A DNA stretch of 52,496 bases from Fimenecus sp964557975 (GTDB lineage: Bacteria > Bacillota > Clostridia > Oscillospirales > Acutalibacteraceae). The notes under the pieces are model-generated. The model saw nothing but the letters and a program-made list of their open reading frames with translations, was not told the DNA's origin and did not search any database. Every line of letters starts with the position of its first letter. The first letter of the stretch is position 1. The position numbers were made by a program, and so were the translations under genes. Of the stretch, positions 1 through 7,840 are shown one piece after another. The DNA lies in NCBI GenBank assembly GCA_964557975.1, contig CAZLCG010000010.1, positions 1 through 52,496 on the forward strand, read 5' to 3'.

Positions 1-463
1 CATTACCAACGGCGAGGTTTTCTAATTTTGTAACACATCATTGACAAACCTACAAGTTATTTTGCGTTTTTTTAGGTTGTACCATATGTGCGAAAGGTTG
101 TGAAAGACCGCAAAAAACGGTCAACGCATCTCTCACACATTTTTTTAAGAGAAAACCAAAGGACGGAACGAAAGGAGGGACAAGCCATTATCAAATATCG
201 GCATTTATCTTTCGAGAACCGTAAGCGTTTTGAAAAGCTGTATGCCATAAGGGTATAGCTTTCCGTTGCGGCCACAAGGCTGAAAGTGTCATAGCGGGTT
301 GCACGCTTTCATAAAGACAGCGTTACATCCGAAAACAGGCACAAAAATCGGCATAGCCAATATGGCTATACCGTTCAGCGGAATTAATGATTTAATTTTC
401 TTTTAAAAGCTGTTGCTTAGGATACCTTCCTTGCGGAGGGCACCCTAAGGAAACACTTTTTCA
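1..463. other. Non-coding left end, possible remnant flanking the tRNA-Val 3' end
   Basis: I see no convincing gene here. The one open frame on the minus strand (72-275) has an unconvincing composition and no ribosome binding site. Small inverted repeats are visible: TAGCC/GGCTA near 354-370, and a longer hairpin at 416-449 (CTTAGG/CCTAAG outside, CCTTCC/GGAGGG inside). The stretch starts exactly where tRNA-Val ends, which is where tRNA-integrating elements insert, so it may be the edge of such an element lying further left. That is a guess from position only, since no integrase or att repeat is visible. Confidence 0.4.
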
Positions 464-539
464 TGGTGGACATTAACGGACTCGAACCGCTGACCCTTCG
501 CACGTCAAGCGAATGCTCTACCAACTGAGCTAAATGTCC
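464..539 (-). tRNA. tRNA-Val (anticodon GAC)
   Basis: A full cloverleaf is visible on the minus strand. The acceptor stem GGACATT pairs with AATGTCC. The D arm is GCTC...GAGC. The anticodon stem TTCGC/GCGAA carries the loop TTGACGT, whose middle bases GAC read GUC/GUU valine codons. The T arm contains GGTTCGAGTCC, and CCA is encoded. It is the last of four tRNAs read leftward from the promoter at 1355-1383. Confidence 0.96.
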
Positions 540-669
540 GTCAGCATAAGTATTATATATGAAAACAGGGCGTTATGTCAACCGAAAATCGGAAAAATAT
601 ATCAATTAAACGAATAAATTTTCAAAGTAAATGCAACATTGGAATTTTAACCGAATAAAGCTGAAAATT

Positions 670-698
670 ACCGAGTAGGGCATTAGGCCTTACTCGGT
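670..698. other. Hairpin between tRNA-Gln and tRNA-Val
   Basis: ACCGAGTA at the left pairs with TACTCGGT at the right, with further GC pairing inside. On the minus strand it is followed by TAATTTTC, a poor T-run. It may be a processing signal or partial terminator within the tRNA operon, or an intergenic repeat. Confidence 0.45.
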
Positions 699-709
699 AT
701 TTCCGTTAC

Positions 710-750
710 AAGCCCGAAGCACTTTTTTATTATAAAAAAAGTTCGGACTT
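710..750. terminator. Possible bidirectional terminator hairpin
   Basis: AAGCCCGAA and TTCGGACTT pair with one mismatch, and an inner AT-rich stem (ACTTTTTTA with TAAAAAAAGT) extends the structure. T-runs lie inside the stem rather than after it. It sits just downstream of tRNA-Gln on the minus strand, so it could reduce read-through to tRNA-Val. Confidence 0.4.
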
Positions 751-758
751 GTCAGTTG

Positions 759-833
759 TGGCTGGGGTGGCAGGATTCGAACCTACGAATGCAGCAGTCA
801 AAGTGCTGTGTCTTACCGCTTGACGACACCCCA
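759..833 (-). tRNA. tRNA-Gln (anticodon UUG)
   Basis: On the minus strand the acceptor stem TGGGGTG pairs with CACCCCA. The anticodon stem CAGCA/TGCTG bears the loop CTTTGAC with anticodon TTG. The T arm has GGTTCGAATCC, the discriminator is G and CCA is encoded. The U1-A72 pair is usual for bacterial glutamine tRNAs. Confidence 0.96.
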
Positions 834-1174
834 ATATATTGAATAACCGAAAATATACAATTCATATACTATAAACCGTAGAATTTTATATAAACGGCAA
901 TTAGACAATTATAAAACCGATAAATAAAATTTATAATTATAAATAATTTTAATTTATTAAAATGTATTTTATAGCCTAAATCGTGCGCGTTCCTCACCGT
1001 TCAGCCTTCCTTGTGCAAAGGGGGATAGTCGCTTCGGCGGCGGAGGAATTGTACTCTTTAAGGCGGCACGTAGCATATTACAGCAATAATTTTAATTCGG
1101 TATTAAAAAACACCGATATTGAAATGTTTTATACTGAAAACTCCGCCGAATCACAGAGCCGACGGAGAAATAAG
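834..1174. other. Non-coding spacer between tRNA-Gln and tRNA-His, with a repeat-like segment
   Basis: The left half is AT-rich with no gene. The segment around 980-1070 is GC-rich and looks like a degenerate intergenic repeat: CTCACC, AAAGGGGGATAGTCGC and CTTCGGCGGCGGAGG occur in order. From memory, such strings resemble intergenic repeats of gut Clostridia. A plus-strand open frame starting at 983 runs into the tRNA-His gene and is not a real gene. Confidence 0.45.
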
Positions 1175-1252
1175 TGGGGTGGAATATCGGATTCGAACCG
1201 ATGGTCTCCAGTGCCACAAACTGGCGCTTTAACCGACTAAGCTAATCCCACC
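1175..1252 (-). tRNA. tRNA-His (anticodon GUG)
   Basis: On the minus strand the acceptor GTGGGAT pairs with ATTCCAC. The anticodon stem CCAGT/ACTGG bears the loop TTGTGGC with anticodon GTG. The extra 5' G (position -1) opposite C73, the hallmark of histidine tRNAs, is present, and CCA is encoded. Confidence 0.96.
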
Positions 1253-1259
1253 GTACCAA

Positions 1260-1336
1260 TGGCGCGCTGAGAGGGACTCGAACCCCCGACCCTCTGCTTA
1301 GAAGGCAGATGCTCTATCCAGCTGAGCTATCAGCGC
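1260..1336 (-). tRNA. tRNA-Arg (anticodon UCU)
   Basis: On the minus strand the acceptor GCGCTGA pairs with TCAGCGC. The anticodon stem TCTGC/GCAGA bears the loop CTTCTAA with anticodon TCT, which reads AGA. The T arm is GGTTCGAGTCC and CCA is encoded. It is the promoter-proximal gene of the four-tRNA operon. Confidence 0.96.
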
Positions 1337-1354
1337 ATTATTAAGTGCTTGATT

Positions 1355-1383
1355 ATTATATATTCACATCTTTATTTTGTCAA
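1355..1383 (-). promoter_or_regulatory. Consensus sigma-A promoter of the tRNA operon
   Basis: On the minus strand TTGACA (1383-1378) and TATAAT (1360-1355) are separated by exactly 17 bases. Both boxes match the consensus in all six positions. tRNA-Arg starts 18 bases beyond the -10 box, so all four tRNAs are probably one transcript. Confidence 0.93.
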
Positions 1384-1593
1384 GTCAAAAATACCGTTTT
1401 TATTTGTTTTTGCTTTGTTTTTTATCTCTTTTGCGCGCCGACGTCCGAAAACGCCGCGGTCAAGCGGCAGGCAAGGTGAAGAAAATAAATATATTTGACA
1501 CATTTCGCCGTATTTATTATGAAATTATGAAATATCATTTCTTTTAAAATGCAGAACACGTTCAAAATTAATTCAAAAATTGTCTTATTTTTA

Positions 1594-1622
1594 TTGACAA
1601 ATCAATGTTTAAAGTATATACT
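1594..1622 (+). promoter_or_regulatory. Promoter of the livJ-type gene
   Basis: TTGACA (1594-1599) and TATACT (1617-1622) are 17 bases apart, an almost perfect sigma-A promoter. Transcription would start near 1629, giving a leader of about 68 nt before the AAGGAGG ribosome binding site at 1682-1688. Confidence 0.9.
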
Positions 1623-1696
1623 ACAAATAATCATATTGATGACCGAATGCAAGCCCGAAAAAAAGACTTGCAAATTTAATTAAGGAGGATGTCATT

Positions 1697-2860
1697 ATGA
1701 AAATGTCAATCAAAAAAGTTCTGGCAGTTGTTATGGCATTGGCTTTGGTCGTTACCTGTTTTGCCGCTTGCGGCGAAACAGCCTCAACGGAAAAGGTTCT
1801 GAAAATCGGCGGTATCGGTCCGACAACAGGCGGCGCGGCTGTTTACGGTCAGGCTGTTAAAAACGGAGCTGAGCTTGCAGTTGCCGAAATTAACGCTGCA
1901 GGCGGTATCAACGGTGTTCAGATTGAATTCCAGTGGCAGGATGATGAGCATGACGCCGAAAAAGCCGTTAATGCTTACAACACCCTTAAAGACTGGGGTA
2001 TGCAGATCCTTGTGGGTACGGTTACAACCGCTCCCTGTCTGTCGGTTATTGAGAGTACAAATGCCGATAATATTTTCCAGATTACCCCTTCGGCTTCTGC
2101 GGCGGATTGCGTTAAGTACGACAACTGCTTCCAGGTTTGCTTTACAGATCCCAACCAGGGCGTTGCGTCTGCCGACTATATTGCCGACAACGGTCTTGCA
2201 ACAAAGGTAGCGGTTATTTATAACAGCTCCGACGCATATTCATCGGGTATTTACAACAACTTTAAGACAGAAGCGGCGGCGAAAAATCTTGCCATTGTTG
2301 CCGAAGAAGCGTTCACCAGTGACAGCAGTCAGGATTTCTCGGTTCAGTTGAATGCGGCGAAGTCAGCCGGCGCGGATCTTGTATTCCTTCCCATCTATGC
2401 TCAGGAGGCTTCACTTATTCTTCAGCAGGCAAAGACAATCGGCTACGAAACCAAGTTCTTCGGCTGCGACGGTCTTGACGGCGTTCTTTCAATCGACGGC
2501 TTTGACGCTTCGCTTGCAGAGGGCGTAATGCTTCTTACCCCGTTTGCAAGAGACGCTTCCGATGAAGCTACACAGAAATTCGTAGCGGCGTATGACGCAC
2601 AGTATGCGCCGGAAACTCTTAACCAGTTCGGCGCCGATGCTTATGACGCTGTATACATTATCAAGGCTGCTGCCGAAAAGGCAAATATCAATGCCGATAT
2701 GACGGCTTCCGAAATCTGTGACGCGTTAAAAGAGGTTATGCCTCAGATTTCTATTGACGGTGTTACAGGTACAGGTATGAGCTGGGCTGCTACCGGCGAG
2801 GTTAACAAATCTCCCAAAGCAGTTAAAATTGTTGACGGTTCATACGTTTCTATGGACTGA
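1697..2860 (+). CDS. Branched-chain amino acid-type ABC transporter substrate-binding lipoprotein
   Basis: This is the extracellular ligand-binding protein of a LivJ/LivK-type importer (Leu/Ile/Val-binding, Peripla_BP_6 family). The first 24 residues form a lipoprotein signal: basic start, hydrophobic core, then FAAC with the lipidated cysteine at residue 25. The mature part begins with the family-typical sequence LKIGGIGPTTGGAAVYGQ and shows the two-lobe fold pattern through to a C-terminal region rich in GVTGTG. Its length (387 aa) is normal. The ribosome binding site AAGGAGG sits 8 bases before the ATG. The gene has its own strong promoter and is followed by a strong terminator before the permease genes, so binding protein is probably made in excess of the membrane parts. 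The substrate may be another amino acid, amide or urea, since this family varies. Confidence 0.93.
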   Translation: MKMSIKKVLAVVMALALVVTCFAACGETASTEKVLKIGGIGPTTGGAAVYGQAVKNGAELAVAEINAAGGINGVQIEFQWQDDEHDAEKAVNAYNTLKDWGMQILVGTVTTAPCLSVIESTNADNIFQITPSASAADCVKYDNCFQVCFTDPNQGVASADYIADNGLATKVAVIYNSSDAYSSGIYNNFKTEAAAKNLAIVAEEAFTSDSSQDFSVQLNAAKSAGADLVFLPIYAQEASLILQQAKTIGYETKFFGCDGLDGVLSIDGFDASLAEGVMLLTPFARDASDEATQKFVAAYDAQYAPETLNQFGADAYDAVYIIKAAAEKANINADMTASEICDALKEVMPQISIDGVTGTGMSWAATGEVNKSPKAVKIVDGSYVSMD

Positions 2861-2880
2861 TCGGACAGTTTGGTTTTTGA

Positions 2881-2918
2881 CCGACGGCGGTAACGCCGTC
2901 GGTTTTTGCTTTTTTTGA
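2881..2918 (+). terminator. Rho-independent terminator after the binding protein gene
   Basis: A perfect 9-bp stem (CCGACGGCG with CGCCGTCGG) closes a GTAA tetraloop and is followed by TTTTTGCTTTTTTT. It lies 20 bases after the stop codon. It separates the binding protein from the downstream permease/ATPase genes. Confidence 0.92.
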
Positions 2919-2967
2919 ATATAGCAAAGATTTATGTTCCGAAGCGTATGTTATAGGGCAATTTTTG

Positions 2968-2996
2968 TTGAAATTTCAAATATTGTATGCTATAAT
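2968..2996 (+). promoter_or_regulatory. Second promoter, upstream of livH
   Basis: TTGAAA (2968-2973), a 17-base spacer and TATAAT (2991-2996) are present, with TG one base ahead of the -10 box (extended -10). It lies after the terminator and before the permease gene, so livHMGF can be transcribed independently of the binding protein. Confidence 0.87.
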
Positions 2997-3040
2997 GGCT
3001 TTCATATTAAAATTTAAAACACAAAAGCAAGTAATATGGG

Positions 3041-3931
3041 GTGAGTTTTTTGGGATTTTTAGGAAATTTGATTAACGGCATAAGTCTCGGCAGTATATAT
3101 GCCGTTATTGCTTTGGGATATACAATGGTTTACGGTATAGCTAAAATGCTCAATTTTGCGCACGGTGATATTATTATGGTCGGCGCGTATATAGTGTTTA
3201 CAATGACCTCGATCGTCGGCTTACCTCCGGCGGCGGCAATCATTATTTCCGTTATAGCCTGTACTTTAATAGGTATGCTTATTGAGAGAGTGGCATATAA
3301 GCCTTTAAGGGGCGCTTCTCCGCTTGCTGTTTTAATTACGGCTATCGGCGTCAGTTATTTTTTACAAAATCTCGCCCTGCTTATATTCGGCGCTCAAAGC
3401 AAAACCTTTAAATCGGTAGTCAGCATTCCGTCGATTATCCTTGCCGACGGCGCTGTCGTCATTTCGGGGGAAACGATAGCGACAATAGGCATTTCTATTG
3501 TTATTATGATCGCGCTTTCACTGTTTGTAAATAAAACCAAGCCCGGCAGAGGAATGAGGGCGGTTGCGGAGGACAGAGGCGCGGCGGAGCTTATGGGAGT
3601 CAATGTCAACGCGACAATTGCGCTGACATTCGCAATAGGCTCGGGTCTTGCCGCTATTGCCGGCGTCTTTCTTTGCTCCGCATATCCTACGCTGTCGTCA
3701 CAAACGGGAGCGATGCCCGGCATCAAGGCGTTCACCGCAGCTGTTTTCGGCGGGATAGGTTCAATTCCCGGAGCTATGCTCGGCGGTATTGTAATCGGTA
3801 TAATTGAAATATTGGGCAGAGCATATATCTCCTCCCAGCTTGCGGACGCAATCGTTTTTGCCGTTCTTATTATTGTCCTTCTCGTTAAACCGACGGGTAT
3901 TCTCGGAAAAAAGAGAATGGAAAAGGTATAA
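3041..3931 (+). CDS. livH: Branched-chain amino acid-type ABC transporter permease, LivH family
   Basis: This is one of the two inner-membrane permeases of the importer. The N-terminus shows the family signature NGISLGSIYAVIALGYT, then YGIAKMLNFAHGD, the usual LivH 'NFAHG' segment. The rest is highly hydrophobic with about eight membrane spans, ending in GGIGSIPGAMLGG, the conserved cytoplasmic loop thought to contact the ATPase. The GTG at 3041 has little ribosome binding sequence. A TTG at 3050 is preceded 5 bases away by GGGGTGA (3038-3044) and would give a protein three residues shorter, so the true start may be 3050. Length (296 aa) is typical. livM follows 10 bases later. Confidence 0.93.
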   Translation: MSFLGFLGNLINGISLGSIYAVIALGYTMVYGIAKMLNFAHGDIIMVGAYIVFTMTSIVGLPPAAAIIISVIACTLIGMLIERVAYKPLRGASPLAVLITAIGVSYFLQNLALLIFGAQSKTFKSVVSIPSIILADGAVVISGETIATIGISIVIMIALSLFVNKTKPGRGMRAVAEDRGAAELMGVNVNATIALTFAIGSGLAAIAGVFLCSAYPTLSSQTGAMPGIKAFTAAVFGGIGSIPGAMLGGIVIGIIEILGRAYISSQLADAIVFAVLIIVLLVKPTGILGKKRMEKV

Positions 3932-3941
3932 GGTGAGCAAA

Positions 3942-5039
3942 ATGAAAATAAAATCACATTTAAAAAATAAAAATACAAAAAGCAACCTTATTACTTACGG
4001 AATGGTTATTGCCGCGTTTGCAGCGGTTAAGATCCTTATCGCAACAGGTTCGATTTCAAGCCTGCTCAACGGTCTTTTGGTACCGCTTTGCACGTACTCG
4101 ATTATTGCCGTTTCGCTTAATATAACGGTTGGATTTTTAGGTGAACTTTCGCTCGGGCAGGCGGGCTTTATGTGCGTCGGCGCATATACGAGTTCCATTT
4201 TTTCCGTATGTACCATGAATACGCTTACATCCGCATGGGTGAGGTTTCCGCTTGCTATTCTTGTCGGCGGAGTTTGCGCCGCCGTTTTCGGCGTGCTTAT
4301 CGGAATACCGATTTTAAGACTGAAGGGCGATTATCTTGCGATAGTTACTCTGGCGTTCGGCGAGATAATAAAAAATATCTGCGCGTCAATATACATAGGC
4401 TATGACAGCACGGGTCTTCATTTTTCGTTTACGAGCAGCTCCGATATGGGGCTTGAGGACGGCGGAACAATACTGATAAACGGTCCGCTGGGAATTTCGG
4501 GGACTCCGAAGGATTCAAATTTTACAGTGGGTATTATCCTCGTCCTTATAACGCTGTTTATTACGCTTAACCTTATAAACTCAAGAACAGGCAGAGCTGT
4601 TATGTCGATTCGCGACAACAGAATTGCCGCGGAGTCAATCGGAATTAACATTACGAAATACAAGCTCATCGCTTTTACGATCTCCGCATTCCTTGCGGGA
4701 ATATCCGGAGTTTTATATTCGCATAACCTGAGCATTTTGGCGGCGACAAGCAAGAACTTCGGATATAATATGTCAATTATGATTCTTGTATTTGTTGTTT
4801 TGGGCGGTATAGGAAACGTCAGGGGTTCTGTAATAGCGGCTGTTATTTTGACGGCTCTTCCCGAGGTGCTTCGAGATCTTGCCGATTACAGAATGCTTAT
4901 ATATGCTGTTGTGCTTATTGTTATGATGATAGTTAATTCAAGCCCGAAGTTTAAGCTGTACAGAGAGAAGTATTCAATCAAAAGATTTATTTCCCGCAAA
5001 AAGGAAAACAAAGAAATTAAAGGACAGGGGGTTATGTGA
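3942..5039 (+). CDS. livM: Branched-chain amino acid-type ABC transporter permease, LivM family
   Basis: This is the second permease. It has a short basic N-terminus, then about ten membrane spans with the LivM patterns SLNITVGFLGELSLGQAGF and RLKGDYLAIVTLAFGEI. The conserved loop VLGGIGNVRGS lies near the C-terminus. The reading frame is open upstream to 3804, but that part overlaps livH. The ATG at 3942 has AGGTGAG just ahead and gives a normal length (365 aa). The stop codon overlaps the possible GTG start of livG, indicating translational coupling. Confidence 0.93.
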   Translation: MKIKSHLKNKNTKSNLITYGMVIAAFAAVKILIATGSISSLLNGLLVPLCTYSIIAVSLNITVGFLGELSLGQAGFMCVGAYTSSIFSVCTMNTLTSAWVRFPLAILVGGVCAAVFGVLIGIPILRLKGDYLAIVTLAFGEIIKNICASIYIGYDSTGLHFSFTSSSDMGLEDGGTILINGPLGISGTPKDSNFTVGIILVLITLFITLNLINSRTGRAVMSIRDNRIAAESIGINITKYKLIAFTISAFLAGISGVLYSHNLSILAATSKNFGYNMSIMILVFVVLGGIGNVRGSVIAAVILTALPEVLRDLADYRMLIYAVVLIVMMIVNSSPKFKLYREKYSIKRFISRKKENKEIKGQGVM

Positions 5040-5041
5040 TT

Positions 5042-5800
5042 ATGGCACTGCTTGAAGCGGAAAATTTAGGCATAACCTTCGGCGGACTTAAAGCGGTTGA
5101 AGACTTTAATGTCAAGATAGAAAAGGGTCAGCTGTACGGTCTTATCGGTCCCAACGGCGCAGGCAAAACAACCGTTTTTAATTTGCTTACAGGCGTTTAT
5201 AAGCCTACCGAAGGGCAAGCTAAGCTTGACGGGACGGTAATTACCGGCAAAAAAACAATAGACATTAACAGGGCGGGGATCGCGCGAACCTTTCAGAACA
5301 TCCGCCTGTTCAAGGATATGTCGGTTATTGATAACGTTAAGGTCGGTCTGCATAACCAAATCCGTTACGGGACAATGGCGGCTGTTTTAAAGCTTCCGAC
5401 TTATTTCAAAAAAGAGAAGGAAATGACGCAAAAGGCTTTAGAGCTTTTATCTGTTTTCGATTTGCAGAACGAGGCGGATTTCCTTGCGTCAAATCTTCCT
5501 TACGGTAAGCAGAGAAAGCTTGAAATCGCAAGGGCGCTTGCGACGAACCCGAAGCTTTTGCTGCTTGACGAGCCTGCGGCGGGTATGAACCCCAACGAAA
5601 CCGCCGAGCTTATGGAAACGATTAAGTTTGTACGCGATAAATTTGATATGACCATTCTCTTAATTGAGCATGATATGCGTCTTGTATCGGGCATTTGCGA
5701 GGAATTGACCGTTCTTAACTTCGGCAGGGTGCTTTGTCAGGGGAAAACCTCCGATGTTCTCAATAATCCCGAGGTTATAACCGCATATCTCGGAGAATAA
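5042..5800 (+). CDS. livG: Branched-chain amino acid-type ABC transporter ATP-binding protein, LivG family
   Basis: This is one of the two cytoplasmic ATPases of the importer. Walker A is GPNGAGKT (residues 36-43). The LivG-type signature is LPYGKQRKLEIARAL, where the family often has PYG instead of SGG. Walker B is LLLLDEPAAGMNP, followed by the H-loop in LIEHDMRL. I chose the ATG at 5042 because MALLEAENL matches the usual family start and AGGGGG lies 10 bases upstream. A GTG at 5036 overlapping the livM stop would add two residues. Length (252 aa) is typical. Confidence 0.93.
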   Translation: MALLEAENLGITFGGLKAVEDFNVKIEKGQLYGLIGPNGAGKTTVFNLLTGVYKPTEGQAKLDGTVITGKKTIDINRAGIARTFQNIRLFKDMSVIDNVKVGLHNQIRYGTMAAVLKLPTYFKKEKEMTQKALELLSVFDLQNEADFLASNLPYGKQRKLEIARALATNPKLLLLDEPAAGMNPNETAELMETIKFVRDKFDMTILLIEHDMRLVSGICEELTVLNFGRVLCQGKTSDVLNNPEVITAYLGE

Positions 5801-5814
5801 GGAGGGAACAGACC

Positions 5815-6525
5815 ATGGCGCTGCTTGAAATTAAAGATTTACAGGTTTATTACGGCGTAATAAACGCCATTAAGGGCGTTTCCCTTGAAGTAAACGAGGG
5901 TGAAATTATCGCTCTCATAGGCGCGAACGGCGCGGGAAAGACTACTATTCTTCACACCGTTACGGGGCTTATTCAGGCTAAGAGCGGCAGCATTATGTTT
6001 GACGGCAAGGACTTAACTAAGACGCCCGCGCATAAAATAGTATCAATGGGTATGGCTCATGTACCCGAGGGCAGAAGAATTTTTCAGGAGCTTTCAGTTC
6101 TTGAAAACCTTAAACTCGGCGCATATACGAGAAAGGATAAAAACGGAATCGACGAGTCTCTTAAAATGGTTTATGAGCGTTTTCCCCGTCTTGAGGAGAG
6201 AAAAAATCAGGTCGCCGGTACTCTTTCGGGCGGCGAGCAGCAGATGCTCGCTATGGGCAGGGCGCTTATGTCAAAGCCGCGGATCATCCTTATGGACGAA
6301 CCCTCAATGGGGCTTTCTCCCTTGCTTGTTTCGGAAATATTTGATATAATTAAGGTGATAAATGAGAGCGGAACCACCGTTCTGCTTGTTGAGCAAAACG
6401 CTAAAAAGGCGCTTTCCATAGCCGATAGGGCATATGTTCTTGAAACGGGCAGCATCACGCTTTCGGGTAAGGCTTCTTCGCTTATAAACGACGAATCGGT
6501 TAAAAAGGCATACCTCGGCGAGTAA
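5815..6525 (+). CDS. livF: Branched-chain amino acid-type ABC transporter ATP-binding protein, LivF family
   Basis: This is the second ATPase, paired with LivG. Walker A is GANGAGKT (residues 36-43). The signature is LSGGEQQMLAMGRALM, Walker B is IILMDEPSMGLSP and the H-loop region is LVEQNAKKAL. The LivF-characteristic VPEGRRIFQELSVLENL follows the Q-loop. It starts 14 bases after livG behind GGAGGG. Length (236 aa) is standard. It completes a full five-component importer. Confidence 0.94.
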   Translation: MALLEIKDLQVYYGVINAIKGVSLEVNEGEIIALIGANGAGKTTILHTVTGLIQAKSGSIMFDGKDLTKTPAHKIVSMGMAHVPEGRRIFQELSVLENLKLGAYTRKDKNGIDESLKMVYERFPRLEERKNQVAGTLSGGEQQMLAMGRALMSKPRIILMDEPSMGLSPLLVSEIFDIIKVINESGTTVLLVEQNAKKALSIADRAYVLETGSITLSGKASSLINDESVKKAYLGE

Positions 6526-6555
6526 AACCGTTAAATTAAAAAAGGGAGTGTAATT

Positions 6556-7179
6556 ATGGGCAAATATGTTATAACAATAGCAAGAGGCTACGGCAGCGGC
6601 GGCAGAACAATAGGCAAAACAGTCGCCAAGCAGCTTAATATTCCCTATTATGACAGAGAGCTTCTCTATATGGCGTCGGAGGAAAGCGGAATAAATATCG
6701 ACTTGTTCGGCGCGGTTGACGAGAAGGTTCACAAAGGCTTTTTCGATCCGCCCACCAAAAAATATACGGGAGAGCTTATTCCGCCCGAGAGCGCGGATTT
6801 TGTGTCGGATGAAAATCTTTTTAACTATCAGGCTAAAATCATTAAAGAGCTTGCCGACAGGGACGAACCATGCGTAATAGTCGGCAGGTGCGCCGATTTC
6901 ATTTTAAGGGACCGTTCAAATGTTATTGACGTTTTTGTGTGGGCGCCCTTCGACGACTGCATTAAAAACGTAATGGATATTGAACACATCAGCGAAAAAG
7001 AAGCGGAAAAGAAAATTAAGAAGATTAACAGGCACAGAAGCGAGTATTACAGATTTTACACCTGCCGCGAGTGGGACAATTTTAAGAATTACGAGCTTTG
7101 CCTTAACAGCTCTGCCCTCGGTTTCCAAAAATGCGCGGAGCTTATAAAGTCCTATATTGACATAAGATTTAACAAATAA
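6556..7179 (+). CDS. Cytidylate kinase-like family protein
   Basis: This P-loop nucleotide kinase fold protein resembles the cytidylate-kinase-like family (Cytidylate_kin2), which is distinct from true Cmk. It starts with KYVITIARGYGSGGRTIGK; the glycine-rich loop at residues 11-21 replaces the usual GxxGxGKST. It continues with LNIPYYDRELL and later CVIVGRCADFIL, all typical of this family. A genuine cmk is encoded at 29022-29696, so this protein probably does something else, and its substrate is unknown. It lies 30 bases after livF behind AAGGGAG, so it is likely co-transcribed with the transporter. A hairpin follows the gene. Confidence 0.82.
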   Translation: MGKYVITIARGYGSGGRTIGKTVAKQLNIPYYDRELLYMASEESGINIDLFGAVDEKVHKGFFDPPTKKYTGELIPPESADFVSDENLFNYQAKIIKELADRDEPCVIVGRCADFILRDRSNVIDVFVWAPFDDCIKNVMDIEHISEKEAEKKIKKINRHRSEYYRFYTCREWDNFKNYELCLNSSALGFQKCAELIKSYIDIRFNK

Positions 7180-7185
7180 AATGTT

Positions 7186-7207
7186 ACAGCAAGGTAATCC
7201 TTGCTGT
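7186..7207 (+). terminator. Hairpin, weak terminator or attenuator
   Basis: A perfect 9-bp stem (ACAGCAAGG with CCTTGCTGT) with a TAAT loop is followed by ATTCATTTTG. The T-run is broken, so termination may be partial, reducing transcription of the next gene. Confidence 0.6.
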
Positions 7208-7237
7208 ATTCATTTTGATAAGGAAAGGTGTTTTTTA

Positions 7238-7792
7238 ATGTTTTATCCCATTAAAATTGCGGGGCTTGACAGGAAGCTCCCCCTCTGCCGCGTAAACGAC
7301 GAACTCTATATCGGCGCGTTTGTCATTTTCGGCGATCCGGAGCTTACGACTGCTTGCGCTGAGGAGCTTTTAAAGCGCGCTCCCGAATACGATTATATAA
7401 TCACAGCCGAGGCAAAGGGGATACCGCTTGCGCATGAAATGGCGCGCCTTGCGGGCAACCAAAAATATTTTGTCGCAAGAAAAAAGCCCAAATTATATAT
7501 GACGGGCGTTTTTGAAACTACGGTAAATTCAATTACGACCGAGGGAACGCAGAAGCTTTATCTTGATACTGCCGACGCTGATTTAATGAAGGGCAAAAAA
7601 ATTCTTATCGTTGACGACGTCGCTTCAACGGGCGAGTCGCTTGCCGCTGTTGAAACCTTGGTTAACGACGCGGGCGGCATTATCTGCGGGAAGTCGGTAA
7701 TCCTTGCGGAGGGCGACGCTATTGCAAGGGGAGACATAACCTATTTGGAACCGCTTCCGCTTTTCAATGCTGATGGGACGCCGAAAGAATAA
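7238..7792 (+). CDS. Phosphoribosyltransferase, adenine phosphoribosyltransferase-like
   Basis: A type I phosphoribosyltransferase transfers a base to PRPP. The 13-residue PRPP-binding motif ILIVDDVASTGES spans residues 122-134. Upstream, ITAEAKGIPLAHEMAR and the flexible segment with YFVARKKPKLYM match adenine/xanthine PRTase-type proteins. The open frame extends upstream to 7181, but that start would lie inside a hairpin. The ATG at 7238 has AAGGAAAGGTG ahead and is preferred (184 aa). Base specificity cannot be read from the sequence. Its position after a Liv-type importer and a nucleotide-kinase-like protein hints at salvage linked to uptake, but this is inference. Confidence 0.8.
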   Translation: MFYPIKIAGLDRKLPLCRVNDELYIGAFVIFGDPELTTACAEELLKRAPEYDYIITAEAKGIPLAHEMARLAGNQKYFVARKKPKLYMTGVFETTVNSITTEGTQKLYLDTADADLMKGKKILIVDDVASTGESLAAVETLVNDAGGIICGKSVILAEGDAIARGDITYLEPLPLFNADGTPKE

Positions 7793-7840
7793 TAAAAAAA
7801 CGGGTATAATTTATATAAAAGGAAAATCGGAGGAATACGT

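Larger units (their letters stand above)
1337..1696. other. Divergent intergenic region between the tRNA operon and the transporter operon
   Basis: This 360-base gap holds the leftward tRNA promoter and the rightward transporter promoter at 1594-1622. A second possible rightward promoter has TTGACA at 1495-1500 and TATGAA 17 bases on. The 5' leader of the transporter mRNA contains a short hairpin (TGCAAG at 1648-1653 with CTTGCA at 1667-1672). I recognise no riboswitch or T-box. Confidence 0.6.

Noticed and set aside
72..275. Minus-strand open frame of 67 codons
   Set aside because: No ribosome binding site, unusual composition, no recognisable motif; treated as chance.
983..1240. Plus-strand open frame of 85 codons
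   Set aside because: It runs through most of the tRNA-His gene, has no ribosome binding site and consists partly of a repeat-like segment.
1624..1696. Possible T-box or amino-acid riboswitch before the importer operon
   Set aside because: The leader is short with only a 6-bp hairpin; no T-box GGTGG core or known aptamer is seen.
3394..3978. Minus-strand open frame of 194 codons opposite livH
   Set aside because: It is antisense to a strongly conserved permease gene and shows the repetitive hydrophobic pattern expected from a mirror frame.
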